Below are positions 46,031 to 57,921 of a stretch of DNA of 64,000 bases, piece after piece. A model generated the notes under the pieces. That model had not been told where the DNA came from, made no database searches, and was given only the letters and a program-made list of their open reading frames with translations. The translations under genes and the position numbers were made by a program. Within the stretch, counting starts at the first letter, position 1. Each line of letters starts with the position of its first letter. Origin of the DNA: Nyssa sinensis (taxonomy: Eukaryota; Streptophyta; Magnoliopsida; Cornales; Nyssaceae); NCBI GenBank assembly GCA_008638375.1, contig CM018047.1, positions 55,307,727 to 55,371,726 on the forward strand, read 5' to 3'.

Positions 46031-46727
46031 AGTTTCTTTTATTTTACTAGCTTTTCTAAATTCGGTACCGATTTTAGAATCAGTAATGCAAAGCATATAT
46101 AATCATTGGCCCCAATCCTATTAGATGTGAAGACTGATTGCTTGCCTGATGAGTAGTAATTACCTAGTTTGCCCTGACTTTCCATTTACATGTGAAACAA
46201 ACGAAGTCGATGAAGTGTAGCAACAACTGCATAATTGGTACGTGTCTGCAAGTTGACAATGACAGTAATGAAAGGTTGACAAGAGACAAGTTCCATAATA
46301 AGAATTTATTCTCATTTTTGTCATTAGAAACCATAAAAAATGAACTCATGGGAAAAAGTTATTGATTGAGAGGTTGAACAATTTTGGTTTCTACTAGGGA
46401 ACTGGTAAAATATTTGAATTGAGGTCAGATAATGGAATTAATGAATGGAGGATGATAAGTTCCATAACTTCAGCAATTTTATATGAACCGATGTTGGACT
46501 CAAGATTAAGCAAGTTATCTATTTATATTAATGTACATGCTCACGCCCTATACTGGAATCAAATGGGGCTTCTAAATGATAGGATCCTTAATTGTTACTA
46601 CTTTCATTTTTCCACCTACCCTCTTTCTAATGCATGATAGAGTATGTATAAGAATAGTTGTATGACCAAGTGATGTTGTGCGTGGTAGTTTGAAGGGGAT
46701 GTAAATGAAGGAAATAAGGGAGTCAGC
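46031..46727. other. No recognised gene
   Basis: The frames at 46164-46349 (-) and 46419-46637 (+) have no known motif. Confidence 0.45.
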
Positions 46728-47061
46728 ATATGTGTAATAACCTCAAATTTTTTTTTATATAAAAATTTTGTTGGTTATTATTATTATTGTTATTATTAAT
46801 TGTTATTGTTATTATTAATATTATTATTATTATTAAAAATATTTAAATGAATGGATGATGTGTGTGTTATGTATATATGGTATGTGTATGTGTGGGATAA
46901 TATGTGAACATGTATATGTGTATAGGTATATGTATGTATATAACAGTGCAGGTGTGCACTGTGTGTGTGACAGACCGTGTGGTGTGTGTGGTGTCGTGTA
47001 AGTGTGTGTGTATAGGGTGTGTGTAGATGAGTGATATATATATATATAGGTGTATATATAG

Positions 47062-47090
47062 GGCAGCTTTGCATTTAATGCAAAGCTGCC
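47062..47090. repeat. 14-bp-arm palindrome in solo LTR E
   Basis: GGCAGCTTTGCATT and AATGCAAAGCTGCC around a single T. It lies just after a TATA-like repeat on the sense strand. Confidence 0.92.
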
Positions 47091-49305
47091 TTGTAGAGAA
47101 AAAAGGAAGGCTGAGCAGAGGGGAGAAGGGTCAAGGAAAGGGGCTATGCAGGGGGTGACGTGAGAGAGGGGAAGTGTGTGATTGTATATGTCTCGGTTGG
47201 AAGGAAAGAAAGAAAATAGAAACTGTGGGCAAGGGAGAGGCTGAGAGGGGACTGTAAGAACGGAGAGGAAGCTAGAGAGGTGACCCAAGAGGAGAAAGGA
47301 AGAGGAGAGGAGCTATAACAGAGAGAAATCAGAAACTGGGGTAAGTAGCTTGGCTTCTGTTTTATTTTTTTTAAAGCACGATAATTAATTTGATGTATAG
47401 GGTCTTATAGAGCATGTTGTAAGGCTCATTTTGCAAAAAGAATGAAAGAAAATGACCAAGAAACTAAGGAGAAAACTCGAGTTGCAGGTCTCGGTTATGG
47501 GAAGTGGGTCTTGACATTTTATGTGTAGAACTTGGTTTAAATGGGAGTAAAATAACCCTCTTAGGTGCAGAAAGCTAAAGGGAATTGTTTGGGCCAAAAA
47601 CAATAAAAGAATAGACGTAGAAACCAAAAAGAAAAGTTGGCCGGAGATTCGGCCATGGCACTTTGACCTTCTATTCGTGGCGTTTGAGTGACCCAAACCA
47701 AAAATGAAGGTTGGATATGGAATCTACAGGAAAAATGGAAAAATATAACATTTTTAAAACTGGGAAAATCCACCAAAAAAAGGTCGCCGGTGCCGGAGAG
47801 GGCGCCGGAACCCTACTGGTGCATCGTCGAAAAATCGGGGACGAAGGAGGCACTGTTCCGGGTCGGGTCCGAGTCCGGTTCGGGTTCAGGTCGGGCTTGG
47901 GCGATCCGCCCTTGCCACGTGTCGCCCTGTTGTTTTAAATTAAAATGAGAATAGGGCTATTTGGCTACAGGTTTAGGAAATTAAAAATTTGAATTAAATT
48001 GGAAACAAGGATATCCTATCCCTGTTCTTGGATTGGCCCCTGTTTGGTTAACCGGATTGGGAATAAGGAAATTGGAAAATTACAAATTGACCCTTGGACT
48101 TTTGGGAAATTTACTTTGACCCCAGAACTTTTAGAAATCCTACTTTGACCCCTAAACTTTTGAGAAATTACGAACTGACCCACCAGAATAAAATATTAAT
48201 TAAATTAATTAATTAATTTAATTATTTAAATATTCTAAAATAACCCAGAGTCCAAATGGGACAAGTCATTAGTGTATTTTGACTATCTCGACCATTCTGA
48301 GGCCAATGGTGAGTTCCATTTTATGAGACAGGGTCCCAAAAAATAAAAGACCCGTGATAACATTTAAAATTACCAAAATGCCCTGAATTGAAATACAGTC
48401 AAACGAACTTCGAATTAAGTAAACAAATAGTGAAACTTTATTATTTTGAGCATTCTGGACTCAACCGTGGAGTCCAATTTATGAAAAGAGGTCTCGAGAT
48501 GTAAGAGCCCGTGAAAGTACAAAATGACCGTCTTGTCCTTTTTAGCTCGGATGTCCAAATTGAATTCCACGAAAGCCTAAACCTACTTTCTTCGACGTTC
48601 CGGACTTAATGGTAGAGTTAAATCTAGTAAAATAGAAACTTATAAAATAAAGGCATAAAATTTGTTGAATAGCATAATTCAAGTAACAAATGGATTGAGT
48701 CACATATTATGATTTTAGGGACACGAAAAGGCAAGGAGAAGGTGATCTGACCTTCGGTATTCTCACCGTGATTCGACTATACTACGAGTACACTTTCCTG
48801 AGATCGGGATTGACCCATCAAGTATGGTGTATTGTGCTAAGTAAGGAATAGAATTAAGTTTAGGAATGATTTGCATGTCGATTGATTGAATCGTATGTTT
48901 ACTTGTTTAACGTCAGAAAATCACATAAGGAATATTACTCTAAAAAGAAACCTTGAGTTGATTGTTTATGTTACTCATGTACTTCTTGCTGCTCCATGGG
49001 GATATGGTTTATTCTATGTGTTGGGTTGTACGTGATTTATATTTTTGGGGAGTTGTTAAGATTGTGAACACATGGCTTGAGTATGTATTTTCCGTCGATC
49101 ATATATTGCATACATTCATGTGGAAGATGTTTTGTTATTCAGATGTTGTGATTGCTTTAAGCGGAATACATTGTTTAAAGGCATGTTCTATGTGTTAGTA
49201 AAAATTTCTTATCTCAGATAGTATTGTTGCATGATGGAATTAAAGTATATTGGCATAGTGTGATGCATTGAAAGCATAGTATGGGTTGAGCACGTGGTGC
49301 TAAAT

Positions 49306-49890
49306 ATGGTACTCAGCTTCCATCGGATGTGTTCCGAAAACGAGACATGGTACTCAGCTTCCATCGGATGTGTTTCGAAAACGAGACATGGACATGGCAT
49401 AGAATTGACATGGTTGTGGCATAGAATTGGCATGGTTGTGGCATTGAGTTGTGTGGGTGTTTCATGGGCATTATCACTACATTGCATGGATAACTTGGAT
49501 GTTATGTGGATTACTGTTATTACATGGTATGGATAGTTTGGAAAGCATGTGAATTATTGTTATTACATTGCATAGATGATATTGAATGACATGTAGATTA
49601 TTTCTAGTACATTGTATGGATGAGATTGAATGACATGTAGATATAACTGTACACTTGCACATGCCACGCCTTAGATCATGTTAATGAGTTGGATGACATG
49701 TAGAATATTGTGAGTACATTGCATGCATGATGTTGAATGCCATGTAGATATAACTGTACACTTGCACATGCCACGCCTTAGATCATGTTAATGAGTTGGA
49801 TGACATGTAGAATATTGCTAGTACATTGCATGCATGATGTTGAATGCCATGTAGATATAACTATACACTTGCACATGCCACGCCCTTAAT
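49306..49890 (+). repeat. Tandem repeats of 41 bp and 107 bp inside solo LTR E
   Basis: A 41-bp unit ('atggtactcagcttccatcg..') is present twice from 49306. A 107-bp unit containing 'cacatgccacgccttagatc' recurs at 49661, 49768 and 49875. Other LTR copies have one unit at this place, so the expansion is specific to this copy. Confidence 0.8.
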
Positions 49891-50263
49891 TTTGTTCCTT
49901 GCATTAGCATTACATCATACCAGCAGTTGAGTTGACCCATACGTGGGATAATTCCCCCACAGATGACGTTCCCTGCACCCGAGACTTGAGAAAGTCTTGC
50001 AGAGTGGAAGAGACATGAGCTTGGAATGATCTTGGCCCTTGGGAGCACATTTCGAGATGTATTGATATTGTATGAGGGCTTAAGCCCGAATGACATGTTG
50101 AATGTTTTTATTTATCGTGCCTTACATAAATGTACATTGAAGGAAATGAATGTAAGTTTGGGTTGAATCTATTAGGTTGTCTTTTATTTACTTTATGTTT
50201 TATTTACTTTCCGTTCGTTCAGTCACGCCTCGGGTTCGCTGGAATTCGGGGCGTGACAATATG

Positions 50264-51999
50264 AGATACTTTCACCAGAGAATCATGTGAGAATTCTAAT
50301 TTGTGAATTTCCATATATCTAAAGGAAATTAACATTGAAAAGCCCAAAAATCTCTATCAAAGATAATATCATAATTGGTTTATTGGTTTATCTGTTTAAT
50401 CAGGAAGGATTTTAGACTTCAGCAATGCAGAGATGGCTGTTAATCGGTATCATCGGTTTAAGGTGAACTCTGAATATACATTGATTAACTTCAAATTTAT
50501 GTAATTAGAATTCTAGCTTCTAAGCCTCCAAAGAAGTGAATGAATCCAAATTCTTAGAAGTGAAATGAATCCAAATTCTTCTTGACCATTTTATATGGTA
50601 ACGTGGATTACCTCAGTGATTGAAGAAATATTTGTTACATATTGGGACCTTGATATGGACTGGGTGTTTCTCCAACAAAATTCTAACAACCGGTGGTTAC
50701 GAGACAAACTCCTTATCCCACACAAAAGTGTATATTTTGGATCCATGGTGAGTAGAATAATAAATATTCATGTCATCTACTATTTTGTGCTATTAATTAG
50801 CTTCTGGGTTCAGTAACTTACAAGAAGGTTACATTGAACTTCCAGGCCTTGAATTTATTGTAGAGATTTGCCTGGCTGTAAACAATGTTCAATTTGAACT
50901 CCTCTTTCTTACATGGATAAACCATGATTGCACTTGTTACTGTCCTAGAGATCATTTGTCGTGGCATATGGAATTTCTTCAAGTAAGTTTATGGTATAAC
51001 CTGGATATCATTGTTGAATAAGTATTGCTCCGGGTTTACATAATTTGATAGGGGATTCTATTTTCTGAAAACAATTTTTTGGAGTCAGTTTTATGTTTTT
51101 CTATTTGTTAATTTTAAAAATTTCATCAGTTGCAATGTGATAGAATTACCAAAATTACTGACATCTTGATCTGTTGGTTATGATATATGTAAGTTTGAGG
51201 GATGGTTGTTTCTATGAGTTGTGATTATATTCCATGCACAAAAAAAGAATGACATGGCATCAGCAAAAATTAGGGGTTGTTGGAGGCTGAATTGACGAGC
51301 TATTAGTGAAGTTGGGTGATATTACTGGGAGGTTATAGAAACCTCAAGCATTTGATGATTATATATACAATATTGTTATATATTTGGAATCTAGGCAGAA
51401 CATTTCAATGGGTTTTTCTAGCTCTTTATGTCTCCCATTTTCTGTTACTTCCTTTTTAATCGTATTCAGTATAAGATTTCTAATAATTCTTTTGTACTCA
51501 GGCAGATTTATCTTTGGGTACTCCTACAGGCGGCACAATTGCAACATCATGGTTGCTGTGAAAGATACTTTTTTGGGGAAATATATTTACTAAGATACTC
51601 TATCTAGGGATATTTGGTTGCATTTGTATGTTATTTGGGGTACCTATGATTTTAAGTCTACAAGAACCAAAAGCGAAGGCTCTGCAAACCAAATCAATAA
51701 AACCTAGCTAGATTTGTATGCGTCTATTTCTTTTTTACTGCTTTTGTGGTTTAAATGTGGGACTTCATCTCACAATTCCTTTAACCAACAGCTTATGAAA
51801 ATTGTATCACAACACTGATCGGTTTCAGTTTTTTTTTGTTAAGATCAATCAAATTAAGAGAACCACTTAAAGGTTCAGGAGTTTTTGCTTTTTGTTTTTA
51901 TTGTTTGAGTAGATTTCTTCAAATTATCAAACTTCAAGTAAGCTTTGTAAGGTGCTTCATAATTTTCTCAACTTATTATGAAGAAATTCATTTCGGCAA
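50264..51999. other. Low-information stretch before the kinesin fragment
   Basis: Frames at 50595-50816 and 51384-51593 show no motif I recognise. The stretch could hold introns or decayed exons belonging to the fragments downstream, but nothing can be assigned. Confidence 0.4.
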
Positions 52000-52247
52000 G
52001 GCAGAGCAAGGGAAGATAGGGAGATTAATAAAATCTTGCTTATGCTTGGTCATGTCATTAACACACTGGTTGGGCACTCTGGTCATGTACCGCACATATA
52101 CAATTATAATGCCTCATATATTTATACTGGCAGCGCGTTTTGAAACATACAAAATTAGACAAACTGCTTAAAAGGTATTCCTTGGATATAAGGGATAGTA
52201 AATTAACAAGGTTGCTAAGGGATTCCTTGGGAAGGAAAACAAAGACG
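52000..52247 (+). pseudogene. Kinesin-5-like motor-domain fragment
   Basis: 52000-52092 encodes a stretch containing REINKILLMLGHVINTLVGH followed by SGHVP, and about 52188-52247 encodes RDSKLTRLLRDSLG followed by RKTKT. These are two adjacent, highly conserved parts of the kinesin motor: switch II helix ('INKSL..LG.VI') and the 'YRDSKLTRLL.DSLGG' block. The wording fits plant kinesin-5, a mitotic spindle motor. The 95 bp between them look like a decayed intron. The phosphate-binding loop, switch I and the rest of the motor are absent. Changes at normally fixed positions (for example Ser to Ile after INK, Gly to Arg after SLG) fit relaxed constraint. The second part continues in frame into kinase sequence. 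Confidence 0.8.
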
Positions 52248-54335
52248 CAGGATGTGGCTATCAAAGTCCTTAAGGCTGAGTATCTAAATGAAGATGTGTG
52301 GAGGGAGTTTGCTCAAGAAGTCTATATATTGAGGTTTGTTACACTAATCAAAAGAAAAAAAACGAGAATAGGGTTTGTTACATTTTATGCTTGTAAATCT
52401 CAGGAAAAGTTGTGATAGCATTTGTTTTCACTTAAATCGAGTCTACTTTTTTGGAGTATCAATGTCCACAAATTTTACATTTAAGGTCTCAGATTTTTTT
52501 CTCCCTATGGATACTGTGGATGCAGTTTTGTTCCTCCAGATCAATATCCATTATGGTTGGGAAATACTGCATTCATCATAGAGTTGCAATTCTTATTCTC
52601 CTTGTCATTCGAGTTAATTGGAATGCAAACTAACACCAATTAAATTTTTGCACTGAGTTATGTAATCTTCTGATCATTCTTACACGACACAATATATGTA
52701 TTAAGAAAAAGGCACTGGAGTCTGGATTAAGTTATTTATACATGAGTTGTTGATAATTTATATTTTAATATTATCCTAATTATGACTAACTTTGACTGAC
52801 GGTGGTCAAATTTTTGAAATTTAAGAATTAAGATTAAATGTTTCACACAGAACCAAGGTGAAATAAGTTTTTTTTGAGTCTCGTGTGCTTATTGACCACT
52901 TCTATTTTAGAAGTCTTTTTTTTTTTTTTTCTGGTGCCGTACCTTGTACCTAGGAGCATTAGCTACTCTAGTTTCTGTTTGAAACTTGCAGGAAAGTTCG
53001 TCACAAGAATGTTGTACAATTTATTGGTGCATGTACAAGACAACCAAATCTATGCATTGTGACTGGTAATCTGAATTAATTATGTATAGATGATTTATCT
53101 CAATTTTGATTGTTAATTTCTCTATCCTTGTGGATTATTTCCATAACTTTCAATTTCAAAAGGAATCTGACTTGTTCGTTTATTTTCTATTTTCCTTTCA
53201 ATTTTTCAAAATTCATGTCTGGTGGGAGTGTGTATGATTTTTTGCATAAACAAAAAGGCATCTTCAAACTCCCAAACTTACTCAGAGTAGCAATTGATGT
53301 TTCAAAGGGAATGAACTATTTACACCAAAATAATATAGTCCACAGGGATCTCAAGGCTGCCAATCTTTTAATGGATGAATATGAAGTAAGACATTCTACT
53401 TCCCCTGCATATGTTATTTACTTTATATCTGAATATTTAATTATTTAATTTGTTATTATTAGTGTTGATTTTGTTGTTGTTTAATTGGTTAGGATAGAAT
53501 TTCATTTGTTGTAAAAGTTGCAATTTTCACACCCCTTGCTAATTTTATATTTGGACTTATGTTTTACCAAGCACACTATTAGATTGAATTCCCTCCTGTG
53601 CACGTCATGCATGCCAAGTATCTGTTTGATCAGTTATCAGTAGCCAAGTGATCAATAAACTTAATTAACGACGGCCATGGGGAAGGCAAGTAATCCAATG
53701 CTGGGCTTGAAAAATGCTGATTCCCAAAAAAAATTATTGAAGGGGCATGACAATCACCACTTTCATACCAGATTTAATATGATCAGGACTGTGTTTATTG
53801 TTATGTTGCATATTATACACGTCCATGGCCAACATGGCACTCTACTGGGTGGACGGTAAGGCATTTGTATTTATTAGTCTTGCCTTTTAAGTTACTTTCA
53901 GATGCACTGTGGCTTAGATATTTTTGTGTTCTTTTATTATCTGTCAATTGCAAGTTAGGTACTATGATGGGAGATCCATTTGATTCAGATAGATTATATT
54001 TTTATGTAGTATTCATCCTCATCCTCATCCTCATTTTTTTATTTTAAATATAAGTTTTGGTTGCTTTTGTGCTAATCTATACATCACTTTATTAAGTTTA
54101 TGTCTTTGTGTCCCATATCAAATTTTTGTTTCTATGTCATGAGGTGTCTCATTAGTAGGAGCACAATTGAGTTGGCATATGGTGCTAAACATAGCTTCAT
54201 CATGCTTTTTTTGATTTTCAATCTGCCTAAAATATCTAAAGCTCTGCCTAACAGGTTGTTAAGGTTGCTGATTTTGGTGTTGCCAGAGTGCAAGATCCAT
54301 CTGGAGTGATGACTGTAGAAACTGGAACATTCTAG
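52248..54335 (+). pseudogene. STY8/STY17/STY46-like protein kinase, broken exons
   Basis: Four exons of a Raf-like kinase of the STY group are recognisable. 52248-52333 holds VAIKVLKAEY with the ATP-binding Lys. 52992-53065 reads [18 protein letters not shown]. 53210-53385 contains [14 protein letters not shown], the catalytic loop [11 protein letters not shown] and MDEYE. 54255-54332 holds VVKVADFGVARV with the DFG motif. Phases match across all three introns (52334-52991, 53066-53209, 53386-54254) with GT donors. Damage: the second intron's acceptor is AA instead of AG (53208-53209), and a TAG follows ETGTF at 54333. The C-lobe, the Gly-rich loop and the regulatory ACT domain of this family are missing. 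In plants these cytosolic kinases phosphorylate, among others, chloroplast transit peptides. This copy cannot make an active enzyme. Confidence 0.85.
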
Positions 54336-54435
54336 ATTATCCACACCATGCCAAAAACATCAAAAACAAACCAGAGGTCAGTAGTTTGGTCATTAATTCT
54401 TTTTTTGCTCTCTATAATATTTACCCTTGTATGAT

Positions 54436-54630
54436 CTAAGGATGATCTCCCCCAAATTCGTCTGCAATAGATTTTAATGCTACTCTGAGATGTCGGTCAT
54501 ATTGGCCTCTTTTAATAACTTCCAAGGGGCTTCTCATAAGGGCATCCACATTATTATAATTATAAGGTAGTCTTTTTATTGTAATATGTCTCTTTAACTT
54601 ATTTAGTTTCTTTGCAGTTCTCTGGTTCAA
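54436..54630 (-). other. Unrecognised 64-codon reading frame
   Basis: The minus frame encodes a basic, helical-looking peptide (RSPLEVIKRGQYDRHLRVAL then KSIADEFGGDHP) of normal amino-acid composition, unlike the low-complexity frames elsewhere. It lies 100 bp after the kinase remnant on the opposite strand. I do not recognise a family. Given the neighbouring fragments it may be another captured exon. It could also be chance. Confidence 0.3.
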
Positions 54631-54982
54631 AGAACGTGAAATATGTGAGTAGACAACATTTCAAGAACCATGGTTGAGGGACTCATCTTTCACCAAAAGA
54701 TCATTTTGTGGAGCCATTCAGTTTTGGAGACTTTCCTTCTAATCCACTCTTGAAATTAATCATAATTGGCTTTAAGGTAATCAAGTTTGATTCAATATGC
54801 AAGATTTTAGATTCAATTTTCAGGAAATCTTGAATGCCACTTGCAAAAAGTTAGAATTGGACAAGGGAATAAAACTACTAATTGGAGTGTAGTGTGCCCC
54901 CTTCAAAGAGTCGAAGGAAAGTGTAGAATGTGGTTCAACTTCATATTTTATAGAGTATTTGGTTAAAACGGAATAGCCAAAC

Positions 54983-55029
54983 TGTTATAACATGGAAAAT
55001 TTTTTTTTTTATTATTATTTATTTTTGTA

Positions 55030-55074
<45 letters not shown>

Positions 55075-57916
55075 GTTATGATGTGTGTATATATATATAT
55101 ATATATATATGTAAATTAAATTGTTGGTGTACATATGTGTGTACATATGAGTGTGTATTTAAATATGTGAATATATATATACGTATATATATATATGTAT
55201 AGAACAGTGTGTGTATGTGTGTGTACCCGGTTGTGTGTGTGTGTGAGTTTGAGTGTGATACACTCAAACAAGCAAGGGGGGGCTGTGGAGTGTAAGAGAG
55301 TAGGTGGGTGTGTGTGGTGAAGTGTGAGAGTGAGTATGAGAGTTGGGAGAAGGTCAGAATTCGTAGGATTTATAGAGAGAGAGAGAGGAATATAGAGAGA
55401 GAAAATAAAGAGGAAAGGAGCTAGTCTCGGTTAGAGGAGAAAAGAGAAGAAAGGAGAGACCGAGGGCAAAGAGGAGAGAGTTCTGAAGAAGCAGAAGCAA
55501 CCGGGAGGAACTGAAGGAGAAGAGAGAAACCTGCACAGAGAGAAAAATCCAAAAATTGGTAAGCATATACGGTTCTGTCTTTGATTTTTACAATGCATGA
55601 ATTGTGTATTTGAACATGGGGGCTGGTAGAGTATCAAAAATGGAAGATAATGCAAAAAGAATTATGGAAAATAGTTTAGAAACAAGAGAGAAATAGGGAG
55701 TTGCAGGTCACGGTTGGGAGAAATGAGTTGTGGTATTTTATGTGTAAACCTTAGTTTAAAAAAGGGGAAAAACATAGGGTGAGGTGCAGAAAGTGAATGG
55801 GATTGAATTGGGTTCAAAACAGTGGGGGAAAGTGGGGGAAAAATGGGTGGCCGGAGAGTTGACCGAGGGTTTGACCCTCTATTTCGTGGAGATGAGAAAA
55901 GTTTGGGGGGGAATGGAGGTGGGATATGGAACCTACACGAAAAACCCTAGAGAATTGCATTTCAAAAATGGGGAAAACTCGCCGGAGGTCGGTCGCCGGC
56001 GCCGGAACCCTACTGGTTCGTCGCCAAAAAATCGGGGACGAAGGGGGCACTGTTCCGGGTCCGGGTCGGGTCGGTTCGGGTCCGGGTCGGGCTTGGGCCG
56101 AACCACCCTGCCACGTGTCGCACTCTGTTTTAAATTAAAAAGGGGAATGGGGGTGTTTGGCAACGGGGGTGGGAAATTAAAAATTTAAAAATTGAATTGG
56201 AGACAGGGATATCCTATCCCGGTTTTAGCCCTATCCCCTGTTTGGTTAACCTGGTTTAGAATAACAAATTAAACTAGTTTGAATTTGAACCCTTTGAATT
56301 TGAACCTTAACCCTGAACTTTCGGAAATTACAAATTGACCCCCCAACTGTTAGAAATTTCACTTTGACCCACCTGATTAAAATATTAATAAAATATTAAT
56401 TAAATTAATTATTTAATTATTTAATTAAATTAATTTAATTAATTAAATATTCAAAAACATCCCGGAGTCCAAATGGGACAAGTCATTAGTGTATTTTGAC
56501 TATCTCGACCATTCCGAGACCAATGGTGAGGTCCGTTTTACGAGACGGGGTCTCAAAAAATAAAAGACCAGTAGTAACCCTTAAAATTACCAAAATGCCC
56601 CTAACTTGAAACACTGTCAGACGAACTCCGAATTAGGTAAACAAATAGTGAAATTTTATTATCTCGAACATTCTGGACTCAACCGTGGAGTCCAATTTGT
56701 GAAAAGAGGTCACGAAATGTAAGGACGCGTATAAAGTGCAAAATGACTGTTTTGCCCTTTTGAACCCCGGTGTCCGAATTGAGTTCTACGAGAACCTAGA
56801 CTTACTTTCTTAACGTTCTAAAACCAATGGTAGAGTTTAATTTAGCAGGGTAGAAACCTATGAATTTAAAGACATAAAATTTGATGAATAGCATAAATTC
56901 AAACAACAATGGACTGAGTTGTAATTTCTACTTTTAGGGACACTGACAGGACAGGAGGAGGCGATCTGATCTCCTACATTTTCATCCGCCAGTTCAGTTA
57001 CATATAGTGCACGATCTTCTAGGGTTGATACCAACCCATCAGGTATGGTGTTTTGCTAGTGTTAGAAATGAAGTTGAGTTAGGAATATTTGTGAATGACT
57101 GGAATGCTGTATGTGTTTATCTGTAATGTGTTTACCTGTTTATTTGGAATTGGTTGTTCACATGTTATGTGTTACTTGTAAGTTAATAAAGTGAAGAACA
57201 TGAATCATGATGTACGAACATATGAGATATGCATGTATATGAAACTGACTAGTGATTTATTTCTTATTGTCCGAGCATGTTATATTATTGAGATTCACGT
57301 TCATTGAGATTGCATTGGCATATTGGCATATGATGAATTCCTTGAGAACATGGCGTGGGTAAGCACATGGTGCTTTGCATTATGAGGGTGTAGATCCTGT
57401 GGTGAAAAACCCAAAATTGGCCATTGCATTGGTACTTCGTGCCATCGGGGAGTACCCGTAAATGAGACATGGGTGTGGCATAGAGTTGTGCATGGGTGTG
57501 TCATGCATACCATTCATATATATTACTGCGATGCTTGAATGTCATTTAGAAATAAATGTACACTTTGCACATGCCACGCCTTAGCTTTATTTCTAGCATT
57601 AGCATTTCATCATACCAGCAGTTGTGCTGACCCATTCGTGGGCAACATTTTCAGATGAGGATCCTCCAGCCACATGAGACTTAGTGATGCCCTGAGAGGG
57701 CAAAGCACGTGATGTATTTGTGATCCATGAGACTTGTATTTTGTTATGTAAGGGCTTAAGCCCGAATGACTGATGAACAATGTATTCGATGTTACTTTAT
57801 GTATGGATGATGATGGACGCATGTTTAGTGAATTTAATTACTTTTGTCCTTCTATTTATTTTACTTTCTGTCTCGTTACTCGCGCCCCGGGTTCGTCGGA
57901 AATTCGGGGCGTGACA
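54983..57916 (+). mobile_element. Long solo LTR F
   Basis: 2.93 kb from TGTTATAACATGG at 54983 to AATTCGGGGCGTGACA at 57916, flanked by the perfect 5-bp duplication CAAAC (54978-54982, 57917-57921). Near its start it has (ATT)n at 55032-55072 and (AT)n, then the alternative hairpin at 55248-55268, GA-rich tract (55370-55440), GTAAGC at 55559 and TTGCAG ending 55706. An AT-rich palindromic block lies at about 56385-56450, followed by repeated GGAC..GTCC modules (about 56510-56850). The 3' kilobase resembles LTRs A and B. No coding region. The frame at 55784-56188 covers GC-rich leader sequence and is not supported as a gene. Confidence 0.92.
55248..55268. repeat. Alternative hairpin in solo LTR F
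   Basis: TTTGAGTGT and ACACTCAAA pair perfectly around GAT. Same type as in solo LTR D. Confidence 0.85.
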
Positions 57917-57921
57917 CAAAC

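Larger units (their letters stand above)
46733..50258 (+). mobile_element. Long solo LTR E
   Basis: 3.53 kb from TGTAATAACC at 46733 to AATTCGGGGCGTGACA at 50258, with a perfect 5-bp duplication ATATG (46728-46732 and 50259-50263). In order: ATT-repeat (46776-46830), TG/TATG repeats, TATA-like repeat, hairpin 47062-47090, purine tract to 47340, GTAAGT at 47341, TTGCAG ending 47487, AT-rich palindromic block (about 48186-48240), GGAC..GTCC modules near 48292, 48452 and 48597, and tandem repeats at 49306-49890. No internal retroelement genes. The frames at 47688-47948, 48962-49198 and others have no recognised motifs. It is very close to the copy at the right edge. Confidence 0.92.

Noticed and set aside
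49661..49890. CRISPR-like or tRNA-like tandem units
   Set aside because: The 107-bp units are contiguous diverged tandem repeats in an LTR, with no spacers, no cas genes and no cloverleaf.
52140..52415. Kinesin-kinase open frame as a functional fusion gene
   Set aside because: It lacks both the nucleotide-binding loop of the motor and the Gly-rich loop of the kinase. A downstream acceptor is lost and a stop ends the kinase before the C-lobe.
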